A stretch of 64,000 nt of DNA from Eisenbergiella porci (GCF_009696275.1 NZ_VUMI01000021.1:1-64000), one strand, 5' to 3'. Counted from the stretch's first letter, positions 27,339 to 37,448 are shown. The notes: a model not told the origin generated them from the sequence alone. A program made the numbers and translations.

Positions 27339-28025
27339 TTGAAGAAGATTCTAATTGTAGAGGACGATCAGCTGTTGAATCGGACCTTGGCATATAATCT
27401 GACCTCTGATGGATATGAGGTCATTTCGGTTTTTAATTTTGACAGCGCGGTAAGAAAGCTGCGGGAAAATGAATTTGATGTGGCACTGTTGGATATTAAC
27501 CTCCCCGATGGCAGCGGACTGGATCTGTGCGAAGAAATCCGGAATCGCGGTCAGCATACCTATATCATCTTTATCACAGCCAATGATAAGGAGAGCGATA
27601 TGCTCAAGGGATATGAAGTCGGTGGCGCGGATTATGTGACCAAACCATTTTCTGTGACGGTGCTTTGTAAAAAAGTGGCGGCGGTTTTTGCAAATCTGGA
27701 ACTGCGGACACCCCGGCATGATCTGTTTGATGATGGCTTTCTGAAAATCGACTTCTCAGAACAAAGTGCGTCCCTTGCCGGAGAATCCCTGGACTTTACA
27801 CCGAAGGAATACCGCACCCTGTTCCTGTTCGTAAAGAACCCCCGGATTATTCTGACCAAGCGGCAGATTTTAGAGAAACTGTGGGACATTGATGGAGACT
27901 TTGTGGATGAGCATACTCTGACGACGATCATCAGCCGTATCCGCAAAAAAATCGAAACAGACGAGAGGAAATATATTAAGACAGCTTATGGAATGGGTTA
28001 TCAGTGGATCGGTGGTGAGCCTTGA
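27339..28025 (+). CDS. OmpR-family response regulator (cargo system 1)
   Basis: About 228 aa. The receiver domain has acidic pocket VEDD, phospho-acceptor aspartate in VALLDINLPDG, and the conserved lysine in DYVTKPF. The C-terminal winged helix (LDFTPKEYRTLFLFVKNPRIILTKRQILEKLW...TIISRIRKKIE) binds direct repeats. The TTG at 27339 (LKKILIVEDDQ) is preferred because AAGGAAGG lies nine bases upstream; a GTG at 27330 is possible. It overlaps the kinase gene. Repeated ACATTT operators ahead of this gene, the small membrane gene, the permeases and the ATPase are its likely targets; that is inference from spacing and location. Confidence 0.92.
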   Translation: MKKILIVEDDQLLNRTLAYNLTSDGYEVISVFNFDSAVRKLRENEFDVALLDINLPDGSGLDLCEEIRNRGQHTYIIFITANDKESDMLKGYEVGGADYVTKPFSVTVLCKKVAAVFANLELRTPRHDLFDDGFLKIDFSEQSASLAGESLDFTPKEYRTLFLFVKNPRIILTKRQILEKLWDIDGDFVDEHTLTTIISRIRKKIETDERKYIKTAYGMGYQWIGGEP

Positions 28026-29056
28026 TGAAGCTGCAAAATTTATCTGTCAGGGCATTTTTGAGAAAAATTGTGGCGGGGACTCTGCTCACTGCCGCTTTGC
28101 TGCTGTTGATTTTTTTCCTGTTGACGAAAGATGTGCGTGTTGTCATCTGCGGCATTATTTTGACAGCTGCATTTTTCATTTGGGGCACGGTTTTTCTGCA
28201 CTATTTTCAAAAGAAACTTTCTCTGTTCACTGATGGTTTGTGCCAGACATTGGATCACATGATGGACAGTACAGACCGGCCCCAGGTAGACTATGAAGCG
28301 GAAACACTGCTGTCCCGGATCAGCCACCGTTTGCAACGGCTCTACAATGTGATGCAGAAAACCAGACATACGGCGGAGGTGGAAAAGGAAGAACTGCAAT
28401 CCCTGGTATCGGATATTTCCCACCAGACCAAAACTCCCATCGCAAATTTGAAGCTAATCAACGATACCATGCTGACAAGACCATTGACAGAAGAAAAGCG
28501 CAGGGAGTTTTTGCAGGCCACGGGCACGCAGCTGGACAAACTGGATTTTCTCATTCAGGGAATGGTGAAAACTTCCCGTCTGGAAACGGGTGTCATTACG
28601 CTGGAGAAACAGGATGCTGCGATCGGGGATACACTGGTGAGCGCCATCAATGGTGTTCTGGCTCCGATGGAACAAAAAGAGATCAGCCTGTCGGTGGACT
28701 GCCCATCTGATCTGACAATATCCCATGACAGCCGCTGGACTTCCGAAGCATTGTTTAACATTCTGGATAATGCGGTAAAGTACACCTCTGTCGGTGGCAG
28801 CATCCAGGTGAGGGTACGGGATTGGGAGATGTATTTGAGGATAGATGTGACAGATACAGGCAGAGGCATCCCGGAGCATTCTCAGGGCACGATCTTCAAA
28901 CGCTTCTATCGGGATGAAGCGGTGCATGATATAGATGGGGTCGGAATCGGCTTATACCTTGCCCGTGAGATTATTACCATGCAGGGCGGCTATATTACCG
29001 TCGAGTCTAAAGTTGGGGAAGGATCAACTTTTTCCGTGTTCCTGCCCATAAAATAA
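28025..29056 (+). CDS. Membrane sensor histidine kinase (cargo system 1)
   Basis: A 343-aa kinase. Two N-terminal membrane segments with only a very short loop (TLLTAALLLLIFFLL, VVICGIILTAAFFIWGTVFL) indicate sensing within or through the membrane, as in kinases that work with FtsX-type transporters. The phosphorylated histidine is in SDISHQTKTPIANLKL. The ATPase domain shows NILDNAVKYT (N box), DTGRGIPEH (G1) and GIGLYLAREI (G2). The start overlaps the regulator stop (TGATG). It would phosphorylate the preceding regulator. A terminator follows. Confidence 0.92.
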   Translation: MKLQNLSVRAFLRKIVAGTLLTAALLLLIFFLLTKDVRVVICGIILTAAFFIWGTVFLHYFQKKLSLFTDGLCQTLDHMMDSTDRPQVDYEAETLLSRISHRLQRLYNVMQKTRHTAEVEKEELQSLVSDISHQTKTPIANLKLINDTMLTRPLTEEKRREFLQATGTQLDKLDFLIQGMVKTSRLETGVITLEKQDAAIGDTLVSAINGVLAPMEQKEISLSVDCPSDLTISHDSRWTSEALFNILDNAVKYTSVGGSIQVRVRDWEMYLRIDVTDTGRGIPEHSQGTIFKRFYRDEAVHDIDGVGIGLYLAREIITMQGGYITVESKVGEGSTFSVFLPIK

Positions 29057-29062
29057 TTCTGA

Positions 29063-29092
29063 GGCAGTCTGTTTTGGCAGGCTGCCTTTTTT
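29063..29092 (+). terminator. Terminator after the first kinase
   Basis: GGCAG and CAG pair with CTG and CTGCC around a TTTTGG loop, followed by TTTTTT. It separates the sensor pair from the separately controlled transporter genes. Confidence 0.75.
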
Positions 29093-29123
29093 GAAAAATT
29101 TTTAGAGGACAATGGATTTTAGG

Positions 29124-29140
29124 ACAATTCTGCAACATTT
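29124..29140. promoter_or_regulatory. Direct-repeat operator copy 2
   Basis: ACAATT (29124) and ACATTT (29135), 11 bases apart, in the same GGACA...CTGCA...GGG context as the other copies. It lies 45 bases before the small membrane gene. Confidence 0.7.
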
Positions 29141-29184
29141 GGGATTTATGCTGACAGCAACATCATGAAATTGTAGGAGGCCTT

Positions 29185-29445
29185 ATGGAAATCACAAAGA
29201 CATTACTCATCAATACAGCTTGCTTGCTGATCCCGCCGGTCGTTGTTGTTCTGCTGCTCCGGCACTTCTTTCCAAGAAAAATCAGATGGTCGGCTGGTGT
29301 GGTGGCTCTGGTAGATCTGGTGATCTTCTGGACAGATATTTTTTATTATGAGAGCGTTTGGCTGACGTTGTTTTTTGCTGTAATTCAGTTAGCAATGGTT
29401 TTGTTTATGTCTATCCGGCTTTATAAAAAAGATACACGAAAATGA
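29185..29445 (+). CDS. Small membrane protein of cargo system 1
   Basis: An 86-aa hydrophobic protein with about three membrane segments (LINTACLLIPPVVVVLLLRHFF, WSAGVVALVDLVIFWTDIFYYE, WLTLFFAVIQLAMVLFMSIRLY) and a basic tail. TAGGAGG lies upstream. It has its own copy of the direct-repeat operator and lies between the sensor pair and the permeases, so it probably belongs to the same response, perhaps as a small transporter or sensor partner. I recognise no named family. Confidence 0.65.
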   Translation: MEITKTLLINTACLLIPPVVVVLLLRHFFPRKIRWSAGVVALVDLVIFWTDIFYYESVWLTLFFAVIQLAMVLFMSIRLYKKDTRK

Positions 29446-29689
29446 ATTGTCCTACCATGTATGAAATTTTTTGGCCGCTGTAACATTTCGCGGACATTTG
29501 GGTTTTACCATGACCTTATCAACAAAGCAAGCGCATACATGAATGAAGCAACGCAATAGAAAAAGCTGCTTGTTCAACAAGAAAATGAATTGTCCTAAAA
29601 TTGAAGCAATTCACCCTTAAACTGTTGTGCCTTTGGGATATTTCTGCAACATTTGGGGGTTAGGATAACAGCGAAAGGAGTGAATGGCT
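29446..29689. promoter_or_regulatory. Regulatory spacer with operator copies 3 and 4
   Basis: Copy 3 is ACATTT at 29483 and 29494; copy 4 is ATATTT at 29638 and ACATTT at 29649, both with 11-base spacing. Between them, a GAATTG/CAATTC inverted repeat (about 29587-29612) is followed by sequence that recurs almost unchanged before the next permease (31640-31735) and in part before the ATPase (34190-34220). The spacing to the permease start suits a promoter under the first regulator. Confidence 0.65.
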
Positions 29690-31646
29690 ATGACATTACC
29701 ATTTGAAAATGATACTCGAACCATTACAAAAAAGCTGGAAAAAAACAGCTTAAAAGCAGATAAAAGCAGAAACATCCTCATTATCATTACGATTGCCTTA
29801 GCTACCTGCTTGATAATGACAACGACCTTGTATTTTTTTGCTTCGCAGCGAAAATCATTAAATGATGCGGCTGGGCGTTATCAAGCAATTATCAATGAAG
29901 TCGATAATGATACCATTACGAAATTAGTAAATGACGATAGGGTTCAAGTGGGTGTAAGTCATTTATTGGGTTTAGTATCTTATGGGGACTACAAATTAAC
30001 CGTTCGTTCAATGGATGAAACACTAATGAAATTAGCAAAATATCCTGATTTAGAGGGAGAATTGCCCAAATCTATAAATGAAATTGCTATCACAAAAGCG
30101 TTTCTTGATAGAGCTGGATTGTCTAAATCCATAGGCGATACTATATCGTTAAATCTGGGAGATGGAGAAAAAGATTATACCTTATGTGGTATTTTGCCTG
30201 TCGAAAATTCAAATTACTCCGTATTCGTGTCGCAATCCTATATTAAAAACAAGATCAGCGAACCGGCATACTCCGCTTATATCCGTTTGAATGAATCTGA
30301 TGGTTGGTCTAAGGCTGCTATACAAGCTGAATTATCAACATTGTGCAGAGAATTGGAAATACAACCGGAGCAGATGCAGTTTTCAACATATTACTTTTCT
30401 CTCATTGAACAGAGAAGCAGTCAATATATCACTGTAATAGCATTTATCAGTCTTATTATCGCTTTGGCTTGTACCCTTGTTATTTACAGTCTGTTCTATG
30501 TGTCCATAGCCAGAAAAACAAAAGAATATGGAAAACTGCGGACAATAGGGGCAACTGGAAAACAGATGAAAAGAATCGTTTTTAGAGAGGGATTTCATCT
30601 TTCCAGAATTGGTATTCCGATTGGAATATTAGCCGGTGCAATAGCGGGATATGTCCTTGTCCCGCAAGGCTGGAACACTTTAATGGTATTTGTAATTGCC
30701 GCTGTCACAGCTCTGTTTGTGTATCTATGCGTTATGATTGCTGTAATTAAGCCAGCCAAAATTGCTGCTCATGTTACACCTATTGAAGCAGTCCGTTATA
30801 TGGCGGGCAATAATGATGTGATGTCCAACAGTACAAAAGTGTTACATCGTTCTCTATCTGCGAAAAACTTAGCTTTCCTTAATTTTGCAAGGAACAGAAA
30901 GAAAACCGCGTTAACGATCCTGTCGTTAGGGGTATGTGGAATTTTGCTGATGGCAAGCTCTGCATATTTTAATTCCATTGATCCTTTAGCGATGGCGCGT
31001 AGGAGTTTTCCTTACGGAGAAATTCGCCTTGAATTAGGCGATTACGGCCCGCAGGCACATAACAGTGAACAATATTCAGAACTCCAAAAATTGAATCTGC
31101 TTACAGAAGATTTTAGAGAATCCATTTTGGACATAGATGGTGTGGAAGAAATAAAAGAATACCAAGGCACCGTTTTGAATGTTCGTATGCCAACGGGAGA
31201 TATTGAACCGATTGTTTCAGACGCATATACGCCAAGCTCTCAAAAATTGCTTGAAGAATATTTGATTGATGGTACAGCAGATTTGCAGGAACTACTTAAT
31301 AATAATGGCATTATTATTGAAAATGGCCCACAGTGGAAAGAAACTTTTGGGTGGGATGCAGTGATTGGGGACAAACTTCTGATTGAAGTTGGCGGACAAA
31401 CATTGGAAGTAAAAGTAATGGGAATTGTGGACGCTAATATCCCGTATGGCGGATATGATAGGGTATCTTCTCTGCACAATCTTTAGTGCAATGAGTATCT
31501 TTGGAAAAGTAAGCTATCATTTTCCGACCGCTGAAATGTTCAGTTATTTTATACTGCTGCTTGCCGTCCAAATGCTTTTCTCGTATTTGGCAATCCGGCA
31601 GATAAAAAAACAATCTCTGGTAGATCAAATACGGGAATTGTCCTAA
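29690..31646 (+). pseudogene. FtsX-like ABC permease 1, broken by an internal deletion
   Basis: The first 598 codons from ATG 29690 (MTLPFENDTRTITKKLEKNSLK) form a normal FtsX-type permease: an N-terminal membrane segment, an outside domain, three central segments (TVIAFISLIIALACTLVIYSL onward) with RTIGATGKQMKRIV, and a second outside domain. At 31483 the frame stops after RVSSLHNL. In another frame about 55 codons of a permease C-terminus remain (IFGKVSYHFPTAEMFSYFILLLAVQMLF...SLVDQIRELS, to 31646). Compared with its intact neighbours of about 800 aa, some 150 residues with two or three membrane segments are gone. Transport function is probably lost. Confidence 0.85.
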
Positions 31647-31684
31647 AATTGAAGCAATTTCTCCTAAACAGTTGAGCCTTTGGG

Positions 31685-31701
31685 ATATTTCTGCAACATT
31701 T
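31685..31701. promoter_or_regulatory. Direct-repeat operator copy 5
   Basis: ATATTT (31685) and ACATTT (31696), 11 bases apart, within a stretch nearly identical to the one before permease 1. It stands 36 bases before the permease 2 start and is preceded by the same GAATTG-type inverted repeat. Confidence 0.7.
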
Positions 31702-31736
31702 GGGGGTTAGGATAACAGCGAAAGGAGTGAAGGACC

Positions 31737-34160
31737 ATGACATTACCATTTGAAAATGATACTCGAACCATTACAAAAAAGCTGGCAAAAAACAGCTTAA
31801 AGTCCGGGAAAATGAGAAATATTTTGATTATCCTGACGATTTCACTTTCCGTTGCGTTGATGTCCGGATTGGCGCTGTATATTGCTTCCATGCAGACTGC
31901 AAATAGTTGGCAGTTGGAGAATTTGCAGCAGGTATTTTTTTATGATATTACAGAGCAGCAATGTGACACCCTCCGGCAAGACAGTCGGATTTCAGAAATG
32001 AGGGTGACAAAATACGGCAAGCGTTCTGAAATAGAAAATTATGTGATCTGGCCGATGTATATAGAACAATCCGAGGGCAAAATCCAAAGTGCTGAAATTT
32101 CAGAGGGACAATATCCTATGGCTGAAAATGAGGTTGCCGTTGATGTTTCTTACTTAGATGGGATTGGTGAAAATCTAAAAATTGGCGACACAGTTTCCTT
32201 TTCTTTTTATGACGGGACGCAAGAATCTTTTGTGCTTTCCGGCCTTACAGATACCGGCTCCACTTCTGATGTGTACCCGGTCTATTTCTCTGAACGGTAT
32301 GCAGAACGGGGAAGCCAGTTGAAAGATACTTTATTTGTAGCTGCCGCACAGATTCAGGATGCCAAAAGTATGACAGCAGATGAATTTCTCGATACCATTC
32401 ATGCAATCGGAGCTGATTGTAATATTGACCGTCCAAGTATCGGAGAAAACAGTGCGTTTGTCCAGTCCTTGACCTTTAATCCGAAAAATATGCTGATTGC
32501 CCTTTGTATCGGGCTTGTAGTGCTGTTCGCCGGCGTGATCGTGATATACAGTATTTTCTATATCTCTATCATTAACCGTATTCAGTATTTTGGGCAGTTG
32601 AGAACAATCGGAACTACGGGCAAACAGATAAAACGGATCGTAAAACGAGAGGGGACTTTACTGTTTTGCATAGGCGCACCATTGGGGTTAGCCATCGGCT
32701 CAATTTTTGCAGGGATTCTCAATGCCGAGGGATGGTCATGGAAGAACTTTCTCATTTGGGGCGGCTTGATTATTTTGGTGGAGTACATTGCTGTTTTGTA
32801 TTCCATCAGTAAGCCTGCGAAAATTGCAGGTAAGGTATCGCCTATTGAGGCATATAGGACAAAAGGCTCATTACAGAACTGCAAGACACCTAAGCACTTG
32901 TCCAGAAAAATTACACCTTGTTCAATGGCAAAAATGAACACCTCCCGCAATAGAAAAAAGTTTCTGATGACTTCTTTCTCTCTGGCGATCAGCGGCATAA
33001 TCTTTATGGTTGGCTCTACCTTTTTAACCTCCTTTAATCAGGAAGCATACGCCCGAAACGGAATCATGGAGTATGGAGAAATTCGGATTTATTTATCCGA
33101 AAATGCAGCACAAGTAAATGAAATGGGGTATGCAGGAGTACAAGTCAACAATCCGCTTAATGAGACTTTTATGCAGGAGATTTCTCAAGTAGGCGGAGTA
33201 AACGGGATAATACCATTTGAAAAACTATATTGCACATTTGAATATAATGGCCGTCGTGACAAGGATTTTATGGTTCCATTTACAGAAGAAGAATTTACAC
33301 ATCTATCACAGTACATGGAAACAAGGGACAGGAATTATTCAGACATTGTAAAAAACAAAGAAATTTTTGTCTTAAAAAATGACGCAGTAGAAGAAATTTA
33401 TGGTTGGAAATTTCAGCCCGGCGATACTATAAAATTTGAATGGTTTGACGGCACAGAATATCGTGAAGATGTATTTTCTGTTGGCGGTGAGATTTCTAAC
33501 GAAAAAGCATACAGCGATCCAGAGTGTTTTACTGCGCTCGGCGTATCTGGTTGGTTTTTAATGCCGGATGAACTTATTCGCACCATGTTGCCAGAGGGAT
33601 ATAATATCAATTCAGAGGTACTTCTTTCGACAGAGTGGGACTCCAAAGAAGCAGAAATCACGCAGCAAATAAATTCCATAGTTTCCAGCTCGGATGGTCT
33701 GCAAATGCGTACTCTGAGGGATTCTATCAATAGCAAGGCAGGAATGTATAACACGCTTTTGACCTCGATTATTGGCATTAGCATTTTTATTATGATGTTC
33801 AGTCTGATTAGTCTAATCAATACGCTGGTGACAAATATTATGACCCGAAAGCAGGAATTGTCTGTTTTACAGTCTATTGGTATGACAAAGCGGCAGCTTA
33901 ATCACATGGTACAATGGGAAGCGGGATTGATTGCCGTGTGGAACATCATTATTACCTTGTTAGCCGGTGGATTTTTAGGGCTTATGCTGATTCGTGGGTT
34001 GAACAGCATAGGAATGAGCTATCTGCATTGGGTTTATCCGATTTGGTTTGCACTTTTCTATGCAGTTATCGTCCTTATCATGCCAGCGGTTATAACAAAG
34101 GCGGCAATTTATCTCCTTCAGAAAAAGTCTATTGTGGAGAGATTGCGGGAAATCGAATAG
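31737..34160 (+). CDS. FtsX-like ABC transporter permease 2
   Basis: An 807-aa permease of the MacB/FtsX type. It opens with MTLPFENDTRTITKKLAKNSLKSGKMRN, which nearly duplicates permease 1 at protein and DNA level. Membrane segments: one near residue 30-50, three at about 250-370 (MLIALCIGLVVLFAGVIVIYSIF, NFLIWGGLIILVEYIAVLY), one near 415-440, and three at the C-terminus (SIIGISIFIMMFSLISLINTLV, IAVWNIIITLLAGGFLGLMLI, WFALFYAVIVLIMPAVITKAA). Two large outside domains lie between. The motif RTIGTTGKQIKRIVKREG is the coupling segment to the ATPase. The start follows AAAGGAG. It probably moves or releases envelope-active peptides with the ATPase at 34307. Confidence 0.88.
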   Translation: MTLPFENDTRTITKKLAKNSLKSGKMRNILIILTISLSVALMSGLALYIASMQTANSWQLENLQQVFFYDITEQQCDTLRQDSRISEMRVTKYGKRSEIENYVIWPMYIEQSEGKIQSAEISEGQYPMAENEVAVDVSYLDGIGENLKIGDTVSFSFYDGTQESFVLSGLTDTGSTSDVYPVYFSERYAERGSQLKDTLFVAAAQIQDAKSMTADEFLDTIHAIGADCNIDRPSIGENSAFVQSLTFNPKNMLIALCIGLVVLFAGVIVIYSIFYISIINRIQYFGQLRTIGTTGKQIKRIVKREGTLLFCIGAPLGLAIGSIFAGILNAEGWSWKNFLIWGGLIILVEYIAVLYSISKPAKIAGKVSPIEAYRTKGSLQNCKTPKHLSRKITPCSMAKMNTSRNRKKFLMTSFSLAISGIIFMVGSTFLTSFNQEAYARNGIMEYGEIRIYLSENAAQVNEMGYAGVQVNNPLNETFMQEISQVGGVNGIIPFEKLYCTFEYNGRRDKDFMVPFTEEEFTHLSQYMETRDRNYSDIVKNKEIFVLKNDAVEEIYGWKFQPGDTIKFEWFDGTEYREDVFSVGGEISNEKAYSDPECFTALGVSGWFLMPDELIRTMLPEGYNINSEVLLSTEWDSKEAEITQQINSIVSSSDGLQMRTLRDSINSKAGMYNTLLTSIIGISIFIMMFSLISLINTLVTNIMTRKQELSVLQSIGMTKRQLNHMVQWEAGLIAVWNIIITLLAGGFLGLMLIRGLNSIGMSYLHWVYPIWFALFYAVIVLIMPAVITKAAIYLLQKKSIVERLREIE

Positions 34161-34243
34161 ATAGTTTGAAACTACTCGTTCAATAAGAAAATGAATTGTC
34201 CTAAAATTGAAGCAATTCACCATGGATTTTTATAGCGTTTAGG

Positions 34244-34260
34244 ACAATTCTGCAACATTT
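34244..34260. promoter_or_regulatory. Direct-repeat operator copy 6 (before the ATPase)
   Basis: ACAATT (34244) and ACATTT (34255), 11 bases apart, in the GGACAATT-CTGCA-ACATTTG context, 47 bases before the ATPase start. An upstream GAATTG/CAATTC inverted repeat (34191-34219) again matches those before the permeases. Confidence 0.7.
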
Positions 34261-34306
34261 GCCCTTTACCCTATACTCAACAAATTAAGAAAGGCAGGTA
34301 ACTGTT

Positions 34307-34972
34307 ATGAAAATTTTGCAGACAACGGATCTTAAAAAATACTACGGCACAGAGCCGAACATTACCCGCGCCCTGGATGGCGTGAACTTCTCTGTGGAGG
34401 AGGGCGAATTTGTGGCGGTGGTCGGTACTTCCGGCTCCGGTAAGTCCACCCTGCTTCACATGATGGGCGGTTTGGATACCCCCACTTCCGGCAGCGTGAT
34501 GGTGCGGGATAAGGAGCTGGCGAAGATGAACGATGAGCAGCTTACCATCTTCCGCCGCCGCAATATCGGATTTATTTTCCAGAACTATAATCTGGTGCCG
34601 ATCCTAAATGTTCATGAAAACATCGCCCTGCCGGTGGAACTGGATGGGGATACGGTGGATCAGAAATTCATGGCGGATGTGGTGTCCATGCTGGGTCTGG
34701 AGGATAAGCTGAAGAATATGCCAAACAACCTCTCCGGCGGCCAGCAGCAGCGTGTGGCGATTGCCCGCGCTCTGGTGTCAAAGCCCGCGATCGTCCTGGC
34801 TGATGAACCCACCGGAAACTTAGACAGCCGGACCAGCGCCGATGTGCTGGGGCTTTTGCAGAGAACAAGCCGTGAATTTAACCAGACGCTGGTGATGATT
34901 ACACATAATGATGCCATTGCCCAGCTTGCAGACCGTATCGTGCGGATCGAGGATGGCAGAATCGTTGGATAA
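34307..34972 (+). CDS. ABC transporter ATPase (MacB/LolD/BceA type)
   Basis: A 221-aa ATPase. Walker A is GTSGSGKST near residue 40, Q-loop IGFIFQNYNLV, signature LSGGQQQR, Walker [14 protein letters not shown] and H-loop MITHN. Such small ATPases pair with FtsX-type permeases in antimicrobial-peptide export or target release. It is the only ATPase in the block of four permeases, so it may serve several of them. The gene has its own operator copy upstream and is followed six bases later by the ribosome binding site of permease 3. Confidence 0.95.
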   Translation: MKILQTTDLKKYYGTEPNITRALDGVNFSVEEGEFVAVVGTSGSGKSTLLHMMGGLDTPTSGSVMVRDKELAKMNDEQLTIFRRRNIGFIFQNYNLVPILNVHENIALPVELDGDTVDQKFMADVVSMLGLEDKLKNMPNNLSGGQQQRVAIARALVSKPAIVLADEPTGNLDSRTSADVLGLLQRTSREFNQTLVMITHNDAIAQLADRIVRIEDGRIVG

Positions 34973-34986
34973 AGGAGGTGGTAGAC

Positions 34987-37371
34987 ATGACATTGCCTTT
35001 TGAAAATGACACAGGGCCGGTTATTAAAAAATTAGCGGCAAGGAGTATTCAGACGGACAAGCGGCGCAACCTGTTTGTGATCGTAACGATTACTTTGGCA
35101 GCCGCTTTGATGGCAGCGGTTTTCTGCGCAGGAGCTGGAAGCGACAGAAAACTGGAGGCGGACCTGCGGGGACAGTATCAGGCGGTTGTGGTGAATTGTG
35201 ACCGTGATACGATTGAAAAACTGAAAGACTGCCCGGAAGTGGAACGCTGGGGCCTTTCCCAGAATTATGGTTCCGCCCGCTATGGTGACAGCGTTCTGAC
35301 TGTGGAGTATGCGGATGCCAACTGGATGGAATTAGGAAAGAAGCCTTCCTTTACCGGGACGCTTCCGCAGGCTGCCAATGAAATTCTGGTAGAACGGGCC
35401 TTTCTCGATTATTTTGAAATCCCGGCAGAAGTCGGGCAGACCATAGAAGTGAATCTTGGAAACGGAAAGCAGACCTATACCGTCAGCGGTATCATGGATG
35501 TGGAGAATGACTCCCGTATGTTCCAGCTTTATGTATCCGAGGCATTTGTGGAGGAGATGGCACAGGGAGAGCCTCTGTTTGAATTCCGGCTTCGTTATAC
35601 CGGCGCTGATGATATGGAGTCAGAACAGCTCAAGGCGGATATTGCCAAATTCCTTTCCGCAAACGATGTCTCAGAGGATCAGATTTTTTACAGCTCCAAC
35701 TATTTCGATATGCAGGGATTTCAGACAGGCGTGATGAAATATTACATTCCCGTGGCGATCCTTTTGCTGATCGCCTGTGCCGTGGTCATTTACAGTATCT
35801 TTTTCATTTCCGTAAAGGGCAAAATGCGGGAATATGGACGCCTGAAGGTGATCGGCACAACGCCGAAACAGATCCGGCGGATCGTGCGGCGGGAGGGATT
35901 GCTGTTATCTCTTTGCGGTATCCCGCTGGGGCTTTTGGTTGGAGGGGCTGTCGGGTTTGCCATTTTCCCGGCACATTGGAGCTGGATGGGAAATCTGCCC
36001 TATCTGGCTGCGACCGCAGCAGCCTGCGCCCTGACAGTATTTCTGTCCATTCATGCGCCTGTCCGCATGGCGGCGAGGGTATCCCCCATCGAAGCGGTCC
36101 GCTCCAGTGGTTATGAAACTGCAACAGACCGTAAAGATCAGAAAAACCACCGCATTACGCCGTTCTCCATGGCACAGATGAACTTTCGGCGCAGCAGGAA
36201 AAAGACGGTCATCACGCTGGTATCTCTGGGGCTGACGGGTGTGTTTCTGGTAACAGCCGCTACGGTTCTCAACTCCATCAGTCCCGAAAAGATGGCGGTA
36301 GAAGCCATGGGGGATCACTGCAACTATGAGGTCAGCTGGATGGATTCGGGAGGCGCGGAAGGAGTGCCTGCCATCGCACGAGAAAATCCATTGACAGAAG
36401 AACTTCGTCAAAAGCTTCTTGCCATAGATGGCGTGGAATCTATCACAAGCCATGAAGTGACATCCGCAACGGTGAAATTCCCTCAGGAAAGTGTTGCATT
36501 AAAGTTCCCGGTGTTTGACAGAGAGCAGATGGAACAGTGGCTGCCGGAGGAAAATCTGGAACAGGGCAGTGCAGATTATGAGGAGCTTGCCGCAAACAAC
36601 GGTGTGGTCGTGACTGATTCGGAAGACCACCTTTTAAGTATGTTTTATGGCTATACGCCTGCTGTTGGGGATGTGCTGACCTTTGAATCCATGGACGGTA
36701 AAGCCATAGAAGCAACGGTCATGGGGATTGCGAAACCGTCAGTGACATCAGGCACCGGCGCATGGGGGATGTTTACCCTAACGGAAGAACTGGCCGATCA
36801 GCTCTACCCGGACATTGAGAACAGGGAGGCCGTTTGGAATGTCCATACATCGGAGGACTCGGATGCGCTCAGGGCGTCGATTTTCAGCCTGCTGGAAGAT
36901 CCGGTTCTGACGGTCTTTTCCAGAGCAGACCATGCGGCCTCTCTGGAATCGCAGCTGAAAATAATGACTCGCGGCGTTTATCTGCTGCTGGCGTTCCTGT
37001 TTGTGTTCTCCATGGTAAATCTGGTCAACACTCTGATGACCAATCTGCTGGCAAGGCAGCAGGAGCTTGGGATTTTGCAGTCTGTGGGCATGACCGGAAA
37101 GCAGGTTTCCCGTATGCTGATCGCAGAATGCCTGTGGTACGCAGGGGTTACGGTATTTTTGTCGGTTGGCATTGGAGGAATCCTGGGCTGGATTTTTGAC
37201 TGTGTGATCAGCAGTTTTAATATTTTCGGGGAACTGTCCTATCAATTCCCTTTGATGGAAACGGTTGTTTTTATTCTGGCACTTTTGGTTGTGACCGGAA
37301 TCTTCTCTGTGGTTGCGGTCCGTTACTCGAAACGGCTTTCCCTTGTGGAGCGGATCAAGACCATGGACTAA
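34987..37371 (+). CDS. FtsX-like ABC transporter permease 3
   Basis: A 794-aa permease, the direct partner of the ATPase (14-base gap). ATG 34987 sits eight bases after AAAGGAGG. It begins MTLPFENDTGPVIKKLAARS like its paralogues. One N-terminal, three central (YYIPVAILLLIACAVVIYSIFF onward) and one mid membrane segment, a second outside domain, and three C-terminal segments (GVYLLLAFLFVFSMVNLVNTLM, AGVTVFLSVGIGGILGWIFD, TVVFILALLVVTGIFSVVAVRY) fit the FtsX topology. RLKVIGTTPKQIRRIVRREG couples to the ATPase. Base use is more GC-rich than permeases 1 and 2. Confidence 0.92.
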   Translation: MTLPFENDTGPVIKKLAARSIQTDKRRNLFVIVTITLAAALMAAVFCAGAGSDRKLEADLRGQYQAVVVNCDRDTIEKLKDCPEVERWGLSQNYGSARYGDSVLTVEYADANWMELGKKPSFTGTLPQAANEILVERAFLDYFEIPAEVGQTIEVNLGNGKQTYTVSGIMDVENDSRMFQLYVSEAFVEEMAQGEPLFEFRLRYTGADDMESEQLKADIAKFLSANDVSEDQIFYSSNYFDMQGFQTGVMKYYIPVAILLLIACAVVIYSIFFISVKGKMREYGRLKVIGTTPKQIRRIVRREGLLLSLCGIPLGLLVGGAVGFAIFPAHWSWMGNLPYLAATAAACALTVFLSIHAPVRMAARVSPIEAVRSSGYETATDRKDQKNHRITPFSMAQMNFRRSRKKTVITLVSLGLTGVFLVTAATVLNSISPEKMAVEAMGDHCNYEVSWMDSGGAEGVPAIARENPLTEELRQKLLAIDGVESITSHEVTSATVKFPQESVALKFPVFDREQMEQWLPEENLEQGSADYEELAANNGVVVTDSEDHLLSMFYGYTPAVGDVLTFESMDGKAIEATVMGIAKPSVTSGTGAWGMFTLTEELADQLYPDIENREAVWNVHTSEDSDALRASIFSLLEDPVLTVFSRADHAASLESQLKIMTRGVYLLLAFLFVFSMVNLVNTLMTNLLARQQELGILQSVGMTGKQVSRMLIAECLWYAGVTVFLSVGIGGILGWIFDCVISSFNIFGELSYQFPLMETVVFILALLVVTGIFSVVAVRYSKRLSLVERIKTMD

Positions 37372-37377
37372 CCAGAG

Positions 37378-37405
37378 GCGGCGGCTTCCGATATGAAGCC
37401 GCCGC
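37378..37405 (+). terminator. GC-rich hairpin after permease 3
   Basis: GCGGCGGCTTC pairs perfectly with GAAGCCGCCGC over a six-base loop (CGATAT). Only a short T-run follows, so termination may be partial and permit transcription into permease 4. Confidence 0.65.
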
Positions 37406-37448
37406 TTTGCTGACAGCAGGAATATAAGACTTAAAGGAGATGATCAAA

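Noticed and set aside
27339-29056. A VanRS-type vancomycin-resistance operon, as in Tn1549
   Set aside because: The regulator and kinase resemble the OmpR/VanR group, but no vanH, ligase, vanX or vanY genes are present; the neighbours are FtsX-type transporters.
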